This document shows, piece by piece, positions 50,502 to 58,953 of a stretch of 64,000 nt of DNA. Made by a program: the position numbers and the translations under genes. Location: assembly GCA_014653605.1 (NCBI GenBank), contig JACWEG010000001.1, forward strand, positions 62,001 through 126,000, written 5' to 3'. The notes under the pieces are model-generated. The model had not been told where the DNA came from. It did not search any database and saw only the letters and a list, made by a program, of their open reading frames with translations. Position 1 is the first letter of the stretch. The number at the start of each line of letters is the position of its first letter. This DNA comes from Pelagibacterales bacterium SAG-MED37. GTDB lineage: Bacteria; Pseudomonadota; Alphaproteobacteria; Pelagibacterales; Pelagibacteraceae.

Positions 50502-51860
50502 TTAGCCTTTAACTACTTCTCTTGTATTAGCATTGAATGATTCCTTAAATGGAATATCAACTATTACTGCATCTACTGGTGCCCCCGCTTTGTCAGAATA
50601 TTTTTCAGGTAGATGAATTTTATACTTAGTACCAACTTTACCCTTAGGAAATCCATTTGGATTTAATGTTCCATCAAAAGGGACATATCCCATTGCAATA
50701 TTAGTTTTTTTCTCTGGATGATACCAAGGAGAAGTTAGAAATCCTACAGGATCTCCTCCATCTTCATTTGAAATTAACCAAAAATCTGGTGCATAATCTT
50801 CAATTGGTTTTCCTCCCAATTCAAGACCTACCAATTGTAGTTTATAGGGTTTTTTTCCAGCTTTAAGTTCACCTTTCATTTTTTCTAGAGCAGCTTTACC
50901 AACATAATCAGCTTTCTTATTCCACTCTCCTTTACCAGATAGTGAAACTTGGTAACCTAAATTACATTGGAAAGGATTATGTTGTTGATCCATATCTTGT
51001 CCCCAAGAAAGAATTCCTGCTTGAATTCTTCTATGATGAGCTGGCGCTATAACCATTAGATTATGTTTTTTTCCTGCATCTAAAACTGCATTCCACATAT
51101 CTTCAGCGTACAAAGTTGCATCTCTTAAATATATTTCATATCCCGCTTCACCTGAGAAACCTGATTGCGAAATAACACAACTTCTACCGCCAACCTTAAC
51201 TTCAGCTAGTCCATAAAATGGCATATTGTCAAAATCGACTTGATCTCCACAAAGATCTTTCATCAAAGCTTTAGACTTTGGACCTTGAATTTGAACAGGA
51301 CAAGCATCTATTTCTTCAACTGTACAATTAAATCTTTGATCAGCATTTACTCCTTGTAAATACATACCAATATCTGAGTCAGATAAAGAAAACCAAAATT
51401 CATCTTTAGAAATTCTTAATAGAATTGGATCATTTAAAACTCCACCGTATGCATTACATAAAATTACGTATCTTGCTCTCATAGGAGAGATCTTAGTTGC
51501 ATCTCTTGTTATTACATAGTCTGTAAACTTTTCTGCATCTGGACCTTTAACTCTAATTTGTCTTTCAACAGCAACATTCCACATGGTTACATGATTTACA
51601 ATTGCATCATATTCTACCATTGCTCCACCATCTTCTGGTTTTACATATCCTCTTGGGTGATAAATACGATTATATACAGTTGCTCTCCAACAACCTGCTT
51701 GCATTGATAAATGCCAATAAGGTGATTTCCTTACTCTTGTTGAAATTAACATTTCAACTTTTGTTGGCCCACTTTGTCTTAGATTATATGGTACTTCTCG
51801 ATCAGATTGATCAACAGAGGTAACATGTTTTAATTTAGTATAGTCAAACTCTTTAGACAT
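50502..51860 (-). CDS. GcvT-family THF-dependent demethylase (LigM/aminomethyltransferase-like)
   Basis: 452 aa; VTMWNVAVERQIRVKGPDAEKFTDYVITRD, QIQGPKSKALM, SGFSGEAGYEIYL; adjacent to a MetF-like gene. Confidence 0.78.
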   Translation of the reverse strand: MSKEFDYTKLKHVTSVDQSDREVPYNLRQSGPTKVEMLISTRVRKSPYWHLSMQAGCWRATVYNRIYHPRGYVKPEDGGAMVEYDAIVNHVTMWNVAVERQIRVKGPDAEKFTDYVITRDATKISPMRARYVILCNAYGGVLNDPILLRISKDEFWFSLSDSDIGMYLQGVNADQRFNCTVEEIDACPVQIQGPKSKALMKDLCGDQVDFDNMPFYGLAEVKVGGRSCVISQSGFSGEAGYEIYLRDATLYAEDMWNAVLDAGKKHNLMVIAPAHHRRIQAGILSWGQDMDQQHNPFQCNLGYQVSLSGKGEWNKKADYVGKAALEKMKGELKAGKKPYKLQLVGLELGGKPIEDYAPDFWLISNEDGGDPVGFLTSPWYHPEKKTNIAMGYVPFDGTLNPNGFPKGKVGTKYKIHLPEKYSDKAGAPVDAVIVDIPFKESFNANTREVVKG

Positions 51861-52581
51861 AACTATTCTCCTTCAACCACTTGTTAGTTTCCTTCAAGCC
51901 GCCGAATGTATAAATGTGGAAAAAATCAGTATGCGATTTAACTTTCCCAATTAAATCATTAGGGTCTTTAGGTTTTAATAAATCTAACGCCTTACTAAAA
52001 TTAGATTTAAGAAAATTTAAGGAATTTTTTGCTCCAACAATATTAGCAAATTTTATTAAGCTAGATATTTTAAGAGGGCCAGTAATTCCCACATGCACTG
52101 GTACGCTTTGTTTAGAAATAAAATCTATAATAGGCTGAGGATCTAATAACCATTGGGTTACAATATAATCAGCATAAGGCTTCTTATCTATCATAGCTTT
52201 TTCTAAATCTGAGTCGGATATATCAGGACTCCCCTCGGGGTGTCCAGCAATTCCTATCTTCATTTTTTCAAAATAACCTGTTTCTAAAAGTTGAAATGAG
52301 CTATCAAATTTTCCCATTGGCTCTCTACCACCACCAATAATCAAAGCTTGTTTTACTCCTCCATCTTTACATCTTAAAACATAGTCTTTTAACTCTTTTT
52401 CATTTTGCATAGATCTAGCTGGAAAGTGAGGTACAGGATTAAATCCCTTTTTAACAAGTTCAATAGCTTTTTGAGCAGTCTCTTTATAATCTCCTCCTGG
52501 CAACATAGTAATATAAACATCACTTACTAGAGGGATAGTTTCTATTTCGGTGTTAGGACCAATTTCTAAAGAAAAGTTCAT
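51853..52581 (-). CDS. Methylenetetrahydrofolate reductase-like protein
   Basis: VYITMLPGGDYKETAQKAIELVKKGFNPVPHFPARS, IGIAGHPEGSPD, YIVTQWLLDPQPIIDF. Confidence 0.78.
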   Translation of the reverse strand: MNFSLEIGPNTEIETIPLVSDVYITMLPGGDYKETAQKAIELVKKGFNPVPHFPARSMQNEKELKDYVLRCKDGGVKQALIIGGGREPMGKFDSSFQLLETGYFEKMKIGIAGHPEGSPDISDSDLEKAMIDKKPYADYIVTQWLLDPQPIIDFISKQSVPVHVGITGPLKISSLIKFANIVGAKNSLNFLKSNFSKALDLLKPKDPNDLIGKVKSHTDFFHIYTFGGLKETNKWLKENSYV

Positions 52582-52646
52582 TTTTTCAGATCATTATCTT
52601 TTTTGTAAAAGCTGTCAAAGAAATTCAACAATATCCAAATCGAAAT

Positions 52647-53876
52647 TTGTTGCCAAAAATGATGCTCATGATAATTTTTTTTGTGGCTCAAAATTACAAA
52701 AATAAAATTTTATCTGAAATCTTAGATCTGAAAAAATTACATGCAGTGAATAAGCCTATTGAGACTGCTAACGGTCTTCCAAATGAATGCTACACAGATA
52801 AAGACTATTTTAACTATGAAAAGGACAAGGTTTTTTGTGATAAGTGGACAGTGATCGGGGTTGGAAGTTCAATTCCAAATCCAGGAGATGTCAAACCATA
52901 CAATCTACTCGGGATTCCTTTAATTATGATTAGAGATAAAGATATGAAGATTCGAGTTTTTCATAATGTGTGTAGTCACAGAGGTTTTAAACTTTTAGAC
53001 AAAACGTGTTCTCTAAAAAATGTTATCAGATGTCCATATCACTCTTGGGCCTATGACTTTAAAGGAAATCTAGTTGCAACACCTCACATTGGTGGTCTTA
53101 ACAATCATCAGTCAGAAAGATTCGATAAAACAAAAAGTAATTTAAAAGAAGTTAAAAATAAAGTTTGGATGGATATTATTTTTATTAACTTAAACTCTAA
53201 TGAAATTGATTTTGATGAATATATTAAGCCTCTTGACAATAGATGGTCTAAATTTATCAATAAAGAAGATCATAGATTAATAGTTCATTCAAATGATTAT
53301 GGTTACTTTAATTTAGATGTAAAATGTAATTGGAAATTTGCTATAGAAAATTATTGTGAAAGTTATCATCTACCAACTATTCATCCAGAACTAAACAAAG
53401 TCTCTAATATTAATGATCATTATCATATACAAGGTTTACCAAATAGATTTGCAGGGCAAGGAAGTAATAAGTATGAACAACTGATCAAGGGAAATAAAAA
53501 ATTTAACACTTTTTCAAATTGGGATAAGAATAATTTAAAAAAATCTGAATATGTAGCTTTATTTCCAAATGTTATGATTGGTTTACATATAGACCATTTT
53601 TATGTTTTTTGGTTAGAACCTTTGGCAATCAATAAAACTAGAGAACATATGCAGATGTATTATGTGGGTAATGCAAGTGCTAATGGGAAAGAATTGAAAG
53701 AGATGAGAAAAGAAAATTTAAAATTTTGGAAAAATGTAATGTTAGAGGATGTAGTTGCAATTGAAGGAATGCAAAGTGGAAGAAATTCACCTTCATATAA
53801 TGGAGGAAATTTTTCTCCAACAATGGATCAACCAACTCATCAATTTCATAAATGGGTAGCAGGAAATTTAATCTAA
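52647..53876 (+). CDS. Rieske 2Fe-2S aromatic-ring-hydroxylating/betaine monooxygenase-type alpha subunit
   Basis: Rieske CSHRG...CPYHSW; mononuclear Fe motif NWKFAIENYCESYHLPTIHPEL. Start uncertain (TTG 52647 in track; internal starts possible). Confidence 0.85.
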   Translation: MLPKMMLMIIFFVAQNYKNKILSEILDLKKLHAVNKPIETANGLPNECYTDKDYFNYEKDKVFCDKWTVIGVGSSIPNPGDVKPYNLLGIPLIMIRDKDMKIRVFHNVCSHRGFKLLDKTCSLKNVIRCPYHSWAYDFKGNLVATPHIGGLNNHQSERFDKTKSNLKEVKNKVWMDIIFINLNSNEIDFDEYIKPLDNRWSKFINKEDHRLIVHSNDYGYFNLDVKCNWKFAIENYCESYHLPTIHPELNKVSNINDHYHIQGLPNRFAGQGSNKYEQLIKGNKKFNTFSNWDKNNLKKSEYVALFPNVMIGLHIDHFYVFWLEPLAINKTREHMQMYYVGNASANGKELKEMRKENLKFWKNVMLEDVVAIEGMQSGRNSPSYNGGNFSPTMDQPTHQFHKWVAGNLI

Positions 53877-53877
53877 A

Positions 53878-54285
53878 ATGAAAATAGTTTTAATAATGGG
53901 TTTACCTGGATCAGGAAAAACAACTTTAGCTAATGAATTGGGGCCTATGTTAAATGCAAAAAGATTAAATGCTGATGAGGTTAGAAAAGAAGCTAATGAT
54001 TGGGATTTTTCAGAAGAAGGAAGAAAAAGACAGGCTAAAAGAATGGCTAACTTTGCAATAAAACTTAAAGAGCGAGGAAATTTTGTGATAGCAGATTTTA
54101 TTTGTCCAACACCTGAGGCTAGAAGTTTATTTCCAGCTGATTTCATAATTTGGGTAGATACAATTAAAGAAGGAAGATTTGAAGATACTAATAAGATGTT
54201 TATTAAACCTGATAAGTATAACTTTCATGTTACTTCACAAGATGCTAAAAATTGGGCACCAAAAATATATAAGGAGATAAAATAA
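53878..54285 (+). CDS. P-loop kinase, APS kinase (CysC)-like
   Basis: Walker A GLPGSGKTTL; LNADEVRKEANDWDFSEEGRKRQAKR resembles CysC DGDxxR...FSxxDR. Confidence 0.75.
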   Translation: MKIVLIMGLPGSGKTTLANELGPMLNAKRLNADEVRKEANDWDFSEEGRKRQAKRMANFAIKLKERGNFVIADFICPTPEARSLFPADFIIWVDTIKEGRFEDTNKMFIKPDKYNFHVTSQDAKNWAPKIYKEIK

Positions 54286-54659
54286 TGGTTTACAAATGGG
54301 ATAATAAAAAACCTACTGCACAAATGTTGGGAAGATGGCAACCATTTCATGACGGTCACTATACTTTATTTAAAGAAATAATAAAAAAAACTGGTCAAGT
54401 CTGTATTCAAATTAGAGATGTTCAGGGTGTAGATGACAATCCATTTGATTTTGACACAGTCAAAAAGAACATTGAGGATAGATTGAATCCAGAATTTGAA
54501 GGGCGATTTAAAATTATGATGGTACCTAATATTACCAATATTTGTTACGGTAGAGGAGTAGGCTATAAAATTGAAGAAATTGAACTTTCAAAAGAAATTC
54601 AAGAAATTTCAGCTACCAAAATAAGAGCCAAGATGAGAGAAGAAGGTAAACTTAAATAA
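54285..54659 (+). CDS. Nucleotidyltransferase (HxGH cytidylyl/adenylyltransferase superfamily)
   Basis: LGRWQPFHDGHYTLF and C-terminal EISATKIRAKM (HxGH and ISxTxIR-like). Confidence 0.75.
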   Translation: MVYKWDNKKPTAQMLGRWQPFHDGHYTLFKEIIKKTGQVCIQIRDVQGVDDNPFDFDTVKKNIEDRLNPEFEGRFKIMMVPNITNICYGRGVGYKIEEIELSKEIQEISATKIRAKMREEGKLK

Positions 54660-54665
54660 TTTTCA

Positions 54666-55436
54666 ATGAACATTAAAGTCATTAATAAAAAAAACGTTTC
54701 AAGAGTAATCATTAATGAACCCAAAACTTATAATTCTTTATCTTTTAAAAATTTGAATGATCTAATTAAAGTTTTTAAAAAGTTAGATAATGACAAGAAT
54801 GTTAAAGTAATTATTCTTGAAGGGGCTGGTAAAGGATTTAGTGCGGGACATAACTTGAAAGAAGTAAGAGGTTTAAAGAAAAAAGAAAAATACCAAAAAT
54901 TATTTAACCTTTGTTCAAAATTGATGTTGCAAATAGTTGAAGGAAAAAAACCAGTAATTGCTAAAGTGCATGGTGCTGCCTACGCCGCAGGATGTCAGTT
55001 AGTTGCAAGTTGTGATTTAGCTTATAGCACTAAAGATGCTTTATTTGCTACACCAGGAGTAAATATTGGATTATTTTGTAGCACTCCAATGGTAGCGGTT
55101 AGCAGAAAGATAAGCAGGAAACCAATGATGAAAATGTTACTAACTGGAGAACCTATCAAAGCAAATTATGCAAAAGAAATTGGTCTGATTAATGATTGTT
55201 TCTCAAAATCAAAATTAAACAATGAAGTTTTAAAAATAGCCCAAAAAATTGCTTCAAAATCAAATTTAACTATCAAAATTGGTAAACAAACTTTTTATAA
55301 ACAGTTAGAGATGCCTTTAAGAAAAGCTTACGCCTACACTAGCAAAATGATGACAATTAATATGATGGCAATGGATGCAAAGGAAGGAATTTCTGCATTT
55401 CTAGAGAAAAGAAAACCGATTTGGAAAAATAAATGA
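54666..55436 (+). CDS. Enoyl-CoA hydratase/isomerase (crotonase) family protein
   Basis: GKGFSAGHNLKE, VHGAAYAAGCQLVASCDLAY crotonase motifs. Confidence 0.88.
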   Translation: MNIKVINKKNVSRVIINEPKTYNSLSFKNLNDLIKVFKKLDNDKNVKVIILEGAGKGFSAGHNLKEVRGLKKKEKYQKLFNLCSKLMLQIVEGKKPVIAKVHGAAYAAGCQLVASCDLAYSTKDALFATPGVNIGLFCSTPMVAVSRKISRKPMMKMLLTGEPIKANYAKEIGLINDCFSKSKLNNEVLKIAQKIASKSNLTIKIGKQTFYKQLEMPLRKAYAYTSKMMTINMMAMDAKEGISAFLEKRKPIWKNK

Positions 55437-55621
55437 CGATTAAAAATATTTTAATCGTTATATTTATATTTGTAGGTTTATATGTAGTTTTAGATTTTAG
55501 AGACCATAATTTTAAAAGAGCTATAGACGCTTGTATTGCTGGAAGTAAAAAGTTGGATAAACCAATGACTACTCAGCAAGCAAAAGAGTTTTGTGAAGAT
55601 CAGATTAATAAAGATAAGTGA
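55433..55621 (+). CDS. Small single-TM hypothetical protein
   Basis: 62 aa, N-terminal TM; 4-nt overlaps with both flanking genes. Confidence 0.6.
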   Translation: MTIKNILIVIFIFVGLYVVLDFRDHNFKRAIDACIAGSKKLDKPMTTQQAKEFCEDQINKDK

Positions 55622-56994
55622 TGAATGATTTAGAAAAAACAAATAATACTTGTTGTGGTCCTGGTTATGCTAGTCCGTCTGAAGCAATTAAAGCACCTAA
55701 TGAAAAACTTTTATATACAATAGCTATTTACACTGGAACAGGAATTCAAAAACCTGATTATCTTGCAACTGTAGATGTTGATCCAGATAGTCCAACTTAT
55801 TCAAAGGTTATTCACCGTTTAGAAATGCCAGGGATTGGAGATGAATTACATCATATGGGATGGAATGCATGCTCTTCATGTCACGGTGATGCAGGAATGA
55901 GCAGAAAATATCTTTTAGTACCAGGTGTTAGATCAAATAATATTCATATAATAGATACAGCAACAGATCCATTTGCTCCAAAAATTCACAAAGTAATTAA
56001 AGGCTCAGAAATAAAATCTAAAACTAATTTGTCAGGACCACATACGGTTCATTGTCTAGGATCTGAAATTATTATTTCTTTTCTTGGTAATGCCAAGGGT
56101 GAAGCTCCTGGTGGATACTTGCATCTTAACAAAGATTTCGAAATTGTTGGAAGATGGGAAAACTCAATGGGAGATATCCCTTTTAGCTATGATTTTTGGT
56201 ATCAGCCACGTCACAACGTGATGGTAAGTTCAGAATGGGCTGCACCTAATACTTTTATGCCAGGCTTTGATTTGGAAGAAGTAGGACACTTAAAATATGG
56301 ACGAAGGCTTCATATCTGGGATTTTAAAAAAAAAGAACCAATTGAATCAATGTATCTTGGTGAGGATGGTCTAATACCATTGGAAGTAAAATTTAAGCAT
56401 GATCCTGATAGCACTCATGGATTTTGTGGGGCAGCACTCAGTTCTAACGTTATTCATTTTTGGAAATCCAAAGAGGGAAAGTGGGAGTGGGAAAAAGTTA
56501 TAGATGTCAATAATGAACCTCACCCAGATTGGCCTATACCTATTCCTGGTGTAATGTCTGCAATTCTAGTTTCAATGGATGATAAATATCTTTATTTAAA
56601 TAACTGGCTTCATGGAGACATGAGGCAATACGATATAACAGACCCACACAAACCAAAATTAACTGGACAAGTATGGATTGGTGGACTTTTAGGCAAAGCA
56701 CCAATTATTAATGGAGTAAAAATTGCAGGCGGTCCCCAAATGTACCAATTATCTTTAGATGGTAAACGAATGTACGTAACAACTTCTCTATTTTCAACTT
56801 GGGATAATCAATTTTATCCTAACATAAGAACACAAGGCGGCGCTATGGTTATGATTGACTGCGATGTTGAAAATGGTGGTATGAAAATTAATAAAGATTT
56901 TATAGTTGATTTTGGTAAAGAACCTAATGGCCCAAGTAGATGTCATGAAAGTAGATATCCGGGTGGAGATTGTACAAGTGATATATGGCTGTAA
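55618..56994 (+). CDS. Selenium-binding protein SBP56 / methanethiol oxidase family protein
   Basis: GWNACSSCHGDAGMSRKYLLVPG, SGPHTVHCLGSEIIISFLGN, EPNGPSRCHESRYPGGDCTSDIW family signatures. Confidence 0.88.
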   Translation: MMNDLEKTNNTCCGPGYASPSEAIKAPNEKLLYTIAIYTGTGIQKPDYLATVDVDPDSPTYSKVIHRLEMPGIGDELHHMGWNACSSCHGDAGMSRKYLLVPGVRSNNIHIIDTATDPFAPKIHKVIKGSEIKSKTNLSGPHTVHCLGSEIIISFLGNAKGEAPGGYLHLNKDFEIVGRWENSMGDIPFSYDFWYQPRHNVMVSSEWAAPNTFMPGFDLEEVGHLKYGRRLHIWDFKKKEPIESMYLGEDGLIPLEVKFKHDPDSTHGFCGAALSSNVIHFWKSKEGKWEWEKVIDVNNEPHPDWPIPIPGVMSAILVSMDDKYLYLNNWLHGDMRQYDITDPHKPKLTGQVWIGGLLGKAPIINGVKIAGGPQMYQLSLDGKRMYVTTSLFSTWDNQFYPNIRTQGGAMVMIDCDVENGGMKINKDFIVDFGKEPNGPSRCHESRYPGGDCTSDIWL

Positions 56995-57362
56995 AGAAAA
57001 TTACTATTATCAATCGTAAAAATAAAACTTTTGAGGTCTCAGACCGAAAACCCTTGCTACAAGAATTACGTGCTCAAGGAGTTGATCTTCCCTATGGATG
57101 TGAATATGGAGGCTGTATAACTTGTGCAGCAAAACTTATTAATGGTGAAGTAGATCAACGTTCTCAAGTAGCTTTAAACAATAGACAAATTAACAATGGT
57201 TATGTTGTTTTATGTGTTGCTCGACCAAAAACTGATTGTGAAATTGAAATTGGAGTTGAAAGTCACGATAAACTCTACCGCAATCCTTTTCTTGACCCAC
57301 TTGCACCACATGAGTTAAAAGCTGATATTGCAACTCAAAAAAATATTAAAAAGAATAAGTAA
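56985..57362 (+). CDS. Plant-type 2Fe-2S ferredoxin
   Basis: CEYGGCITCAAKLINGEVDQRSQ...VVLCVARP Cys pattern. Confidence 0.9.
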   Translation: MAVKKITIINRKNKTFEVSDRKPLLQELRAQGVDLPYGCEYGGCITCAAKLINGEVDQRSQVALNNRQINNGYVVLCVARPKTDCEIEIGVESHDKLYRNPFLDPLAPHELKADIATQKNIKKNK

Positions 57363-57812
57363 ATGGACCATACCAAGCCTTATAGTGATGAATATTTAAA
57401 AGATATTTTGCAATCTGTTAAGACTATAGCAATGGTTGGTGCTAGTCCTGATAAAACTAAATTTAGTTATGGCGTCTTAAGAGTGCTTCATGAAACTGGA
57501 TATGATATGATACCAGTTAATCCAAAACCTGAAATCAAAGAAATACGAAATTTAAAAGTATATCCTAATCTTGCATCAATTGATCGACCTGTCGATATGG
57601 TTGAAGTTTTTAGGAAACCTGAAGATCTATATGGAGTTGCTGAGGAAGCAATTGCTATTGGCGCAAAAGTATTATGGGGACAAATAGGTGTTATCAATCA
57701 TGACGCTGCTAATCTTGCAGAAGAGGCTGGTCTAAAGGTAGTAATGAATAGATGTCCAAAGATTGAACTCTTCCGACCATTTTGGAAACCAAGACTTGAT
57801 CAAAAAATATAA
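57363..57812 (+). CDS. CoA-binding domain protein (YccU-like)
   Basis: IAMVGASPDKTKFSYGV, VPVNPK-like IPVNPKPE, LWGQIGVIN, VMNRCPKIE. Confidence 0.85.
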   Translation: MDHTKPYSDEYLKDILQSVKTIAMVGASPDKTKFSYGVLRVLHETGYDMIPVNPKPEIKEIRNLKVYPNLASIDRPVDMVEVFRKPEDLYGVAEEAIAIGAKVLWGQIGVINHDAANLAEEAGLKVVMNRCPKIELFRPFWKPRLDQKI

Positions 57813-57882
57813 TACAAAAACACAACTCAAGTATAATAAAATATCAATACTAGTATTATTTAATTATACTAAAAGTATTTAA

Positions 57883-58452
57883 ATGAAAAAAATTTTTCTT
57901 TTATATGGTCATTATGATGACAAATCATTTAATGCTGCAATTAAAAATACTTTCACTAAGACAGCTGAAGAAAATGGTCACTTAGTTGACAGTGTTGATT
58001 TATATCAAGAGAAATTTAATCCAGTTTTTGCAGGTGAAGAACCAGATGAAATAGTTTTAGATCATAGAAAAAGAATAGATGCATGTGATACAATTGTATT
58101 AATTGCACCTATTTGGAATTTTAGAATGCCGGCAATAGTTGAAGGATGGATAGATAAAGTATTAGCTCCACCTTGGGCATTTAAATTTCAAAAGCTCTGG
58201 GGAAATTATGGGTATCCAATAGGAAACCTTAGAGATAAAAAAGCAATTATTTTTTGTACTTATGGATCACCAAGATTAGCAATCACAACATTTTTTTTAA
58301 ACTTACCAATTAGAAGGTTGAAAAGGGGTGTTTTCCACATGTGCGGCATTTATAATATCAATTATAGAAGATATTTTGCTGTACCTTTCGTAAGTGATAA
58401 AAAAAGAGAAGAGTTTCTAAATGATGTTAAAAAAACTGCCCTTAATATTTAG
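57883..58452 (+). CDS. NAD(P)H-dependent flavodoxin-like oxidoreductase
   Basis: ILLYGHYDDKSFNAAI, IVLIAPIWNFRMPAIVEGWIDKVL. Confidence 0.8.
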   Translation: MKKIFLLYGHYDDKSFNAAIKNTFTKTAEENGHLVDSVDLYQEKFNPVFAGEEPDEIVLDHRKRIDACDTIVLIAPIWNFRMPAIVEGWIDKVLAPPWAFKFQKLWGNYGYPIGNLRDKKAIIFCTYGSPRLAITTFFLNLPIRRLKRGVFHMCGIYNINYRRYFAVPFVSDKKREEFLNDVKKTALNI

Positions 58453-58897
58453 TATAGTTACAATCATTTTTTTAAATATTTCATATTCAAATGCTGATTT
58501 AAAATCTCCAAATAATTTAATTTTACCAGCAGAAGTAATTAAGATTCAGTTAGTAGGTCTAATGGATAATGATAAAGATTTTAAAGACAGTGGGATTGAA
58601 CAAACTTGGAATTTTGCTCATCCAAATAATAAAAAGAATACTGGCCCTTTACCAAACTTTAAAATGATGATTAAAGGAAATTCATACCAAATGTTAATTG
58701 ATCATTTGAATCACACAATTACAGAGCTTGGAAGTAGTGACAAATGGGCTCAATTTGAAGTTATCATTTTAGATAAAAACAAAATTTATCATAAATTTAA
58801 TTGGCAGGTTGAAAAATATACTATGGATGGACCCTTAAAAGACTGTTGGTTGACTACTATGGTATCTAATCCCATATCATTGGGAAGTTCAATTTGA
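58421..58897 (+). CDS. Secreted DUF4864-like hypothetical protein
   Basis: Signal peptide; SGIEQTWNFAHPNNKKNTGPLPNFKMMI; 32-nt overlap with upstream gene. Confidence 0.6.
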   Translation: MMLKKLPLIFSIVTIIFLNISYSNADLKSPNNLILPAEVIKIQLVGLMDNDKDFKDSGIEQTWNFAHPNNKKNTGPLPNFKMMIKGNSYQMLIDHLNHTITELGSSDKWAQFEVIILDKNKIYHKFNWQVEKYTMDGPLKDCWLTTMVSNPISLGSSI

Positions 58898-58953
58898 TAT
58901 TCTTAGATACAATTTTGTTTCGTAATGAATAAAAATTTAGTAGGAATCGCTTA

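Noticed and set aside
53868-54146. 92-aa minus-strand ORF opposite the CysC-like kinase
   Set aside because: Antisense shadow ORF; the plus-strand frame has clear Walker A and family motifs.
57813-57882. AATACTAGTATT palindrome in the gap before the flavodoxin-like gene
   Set aside because: Possible operator, but short and AT-rich; no support beyond chance in this composition.
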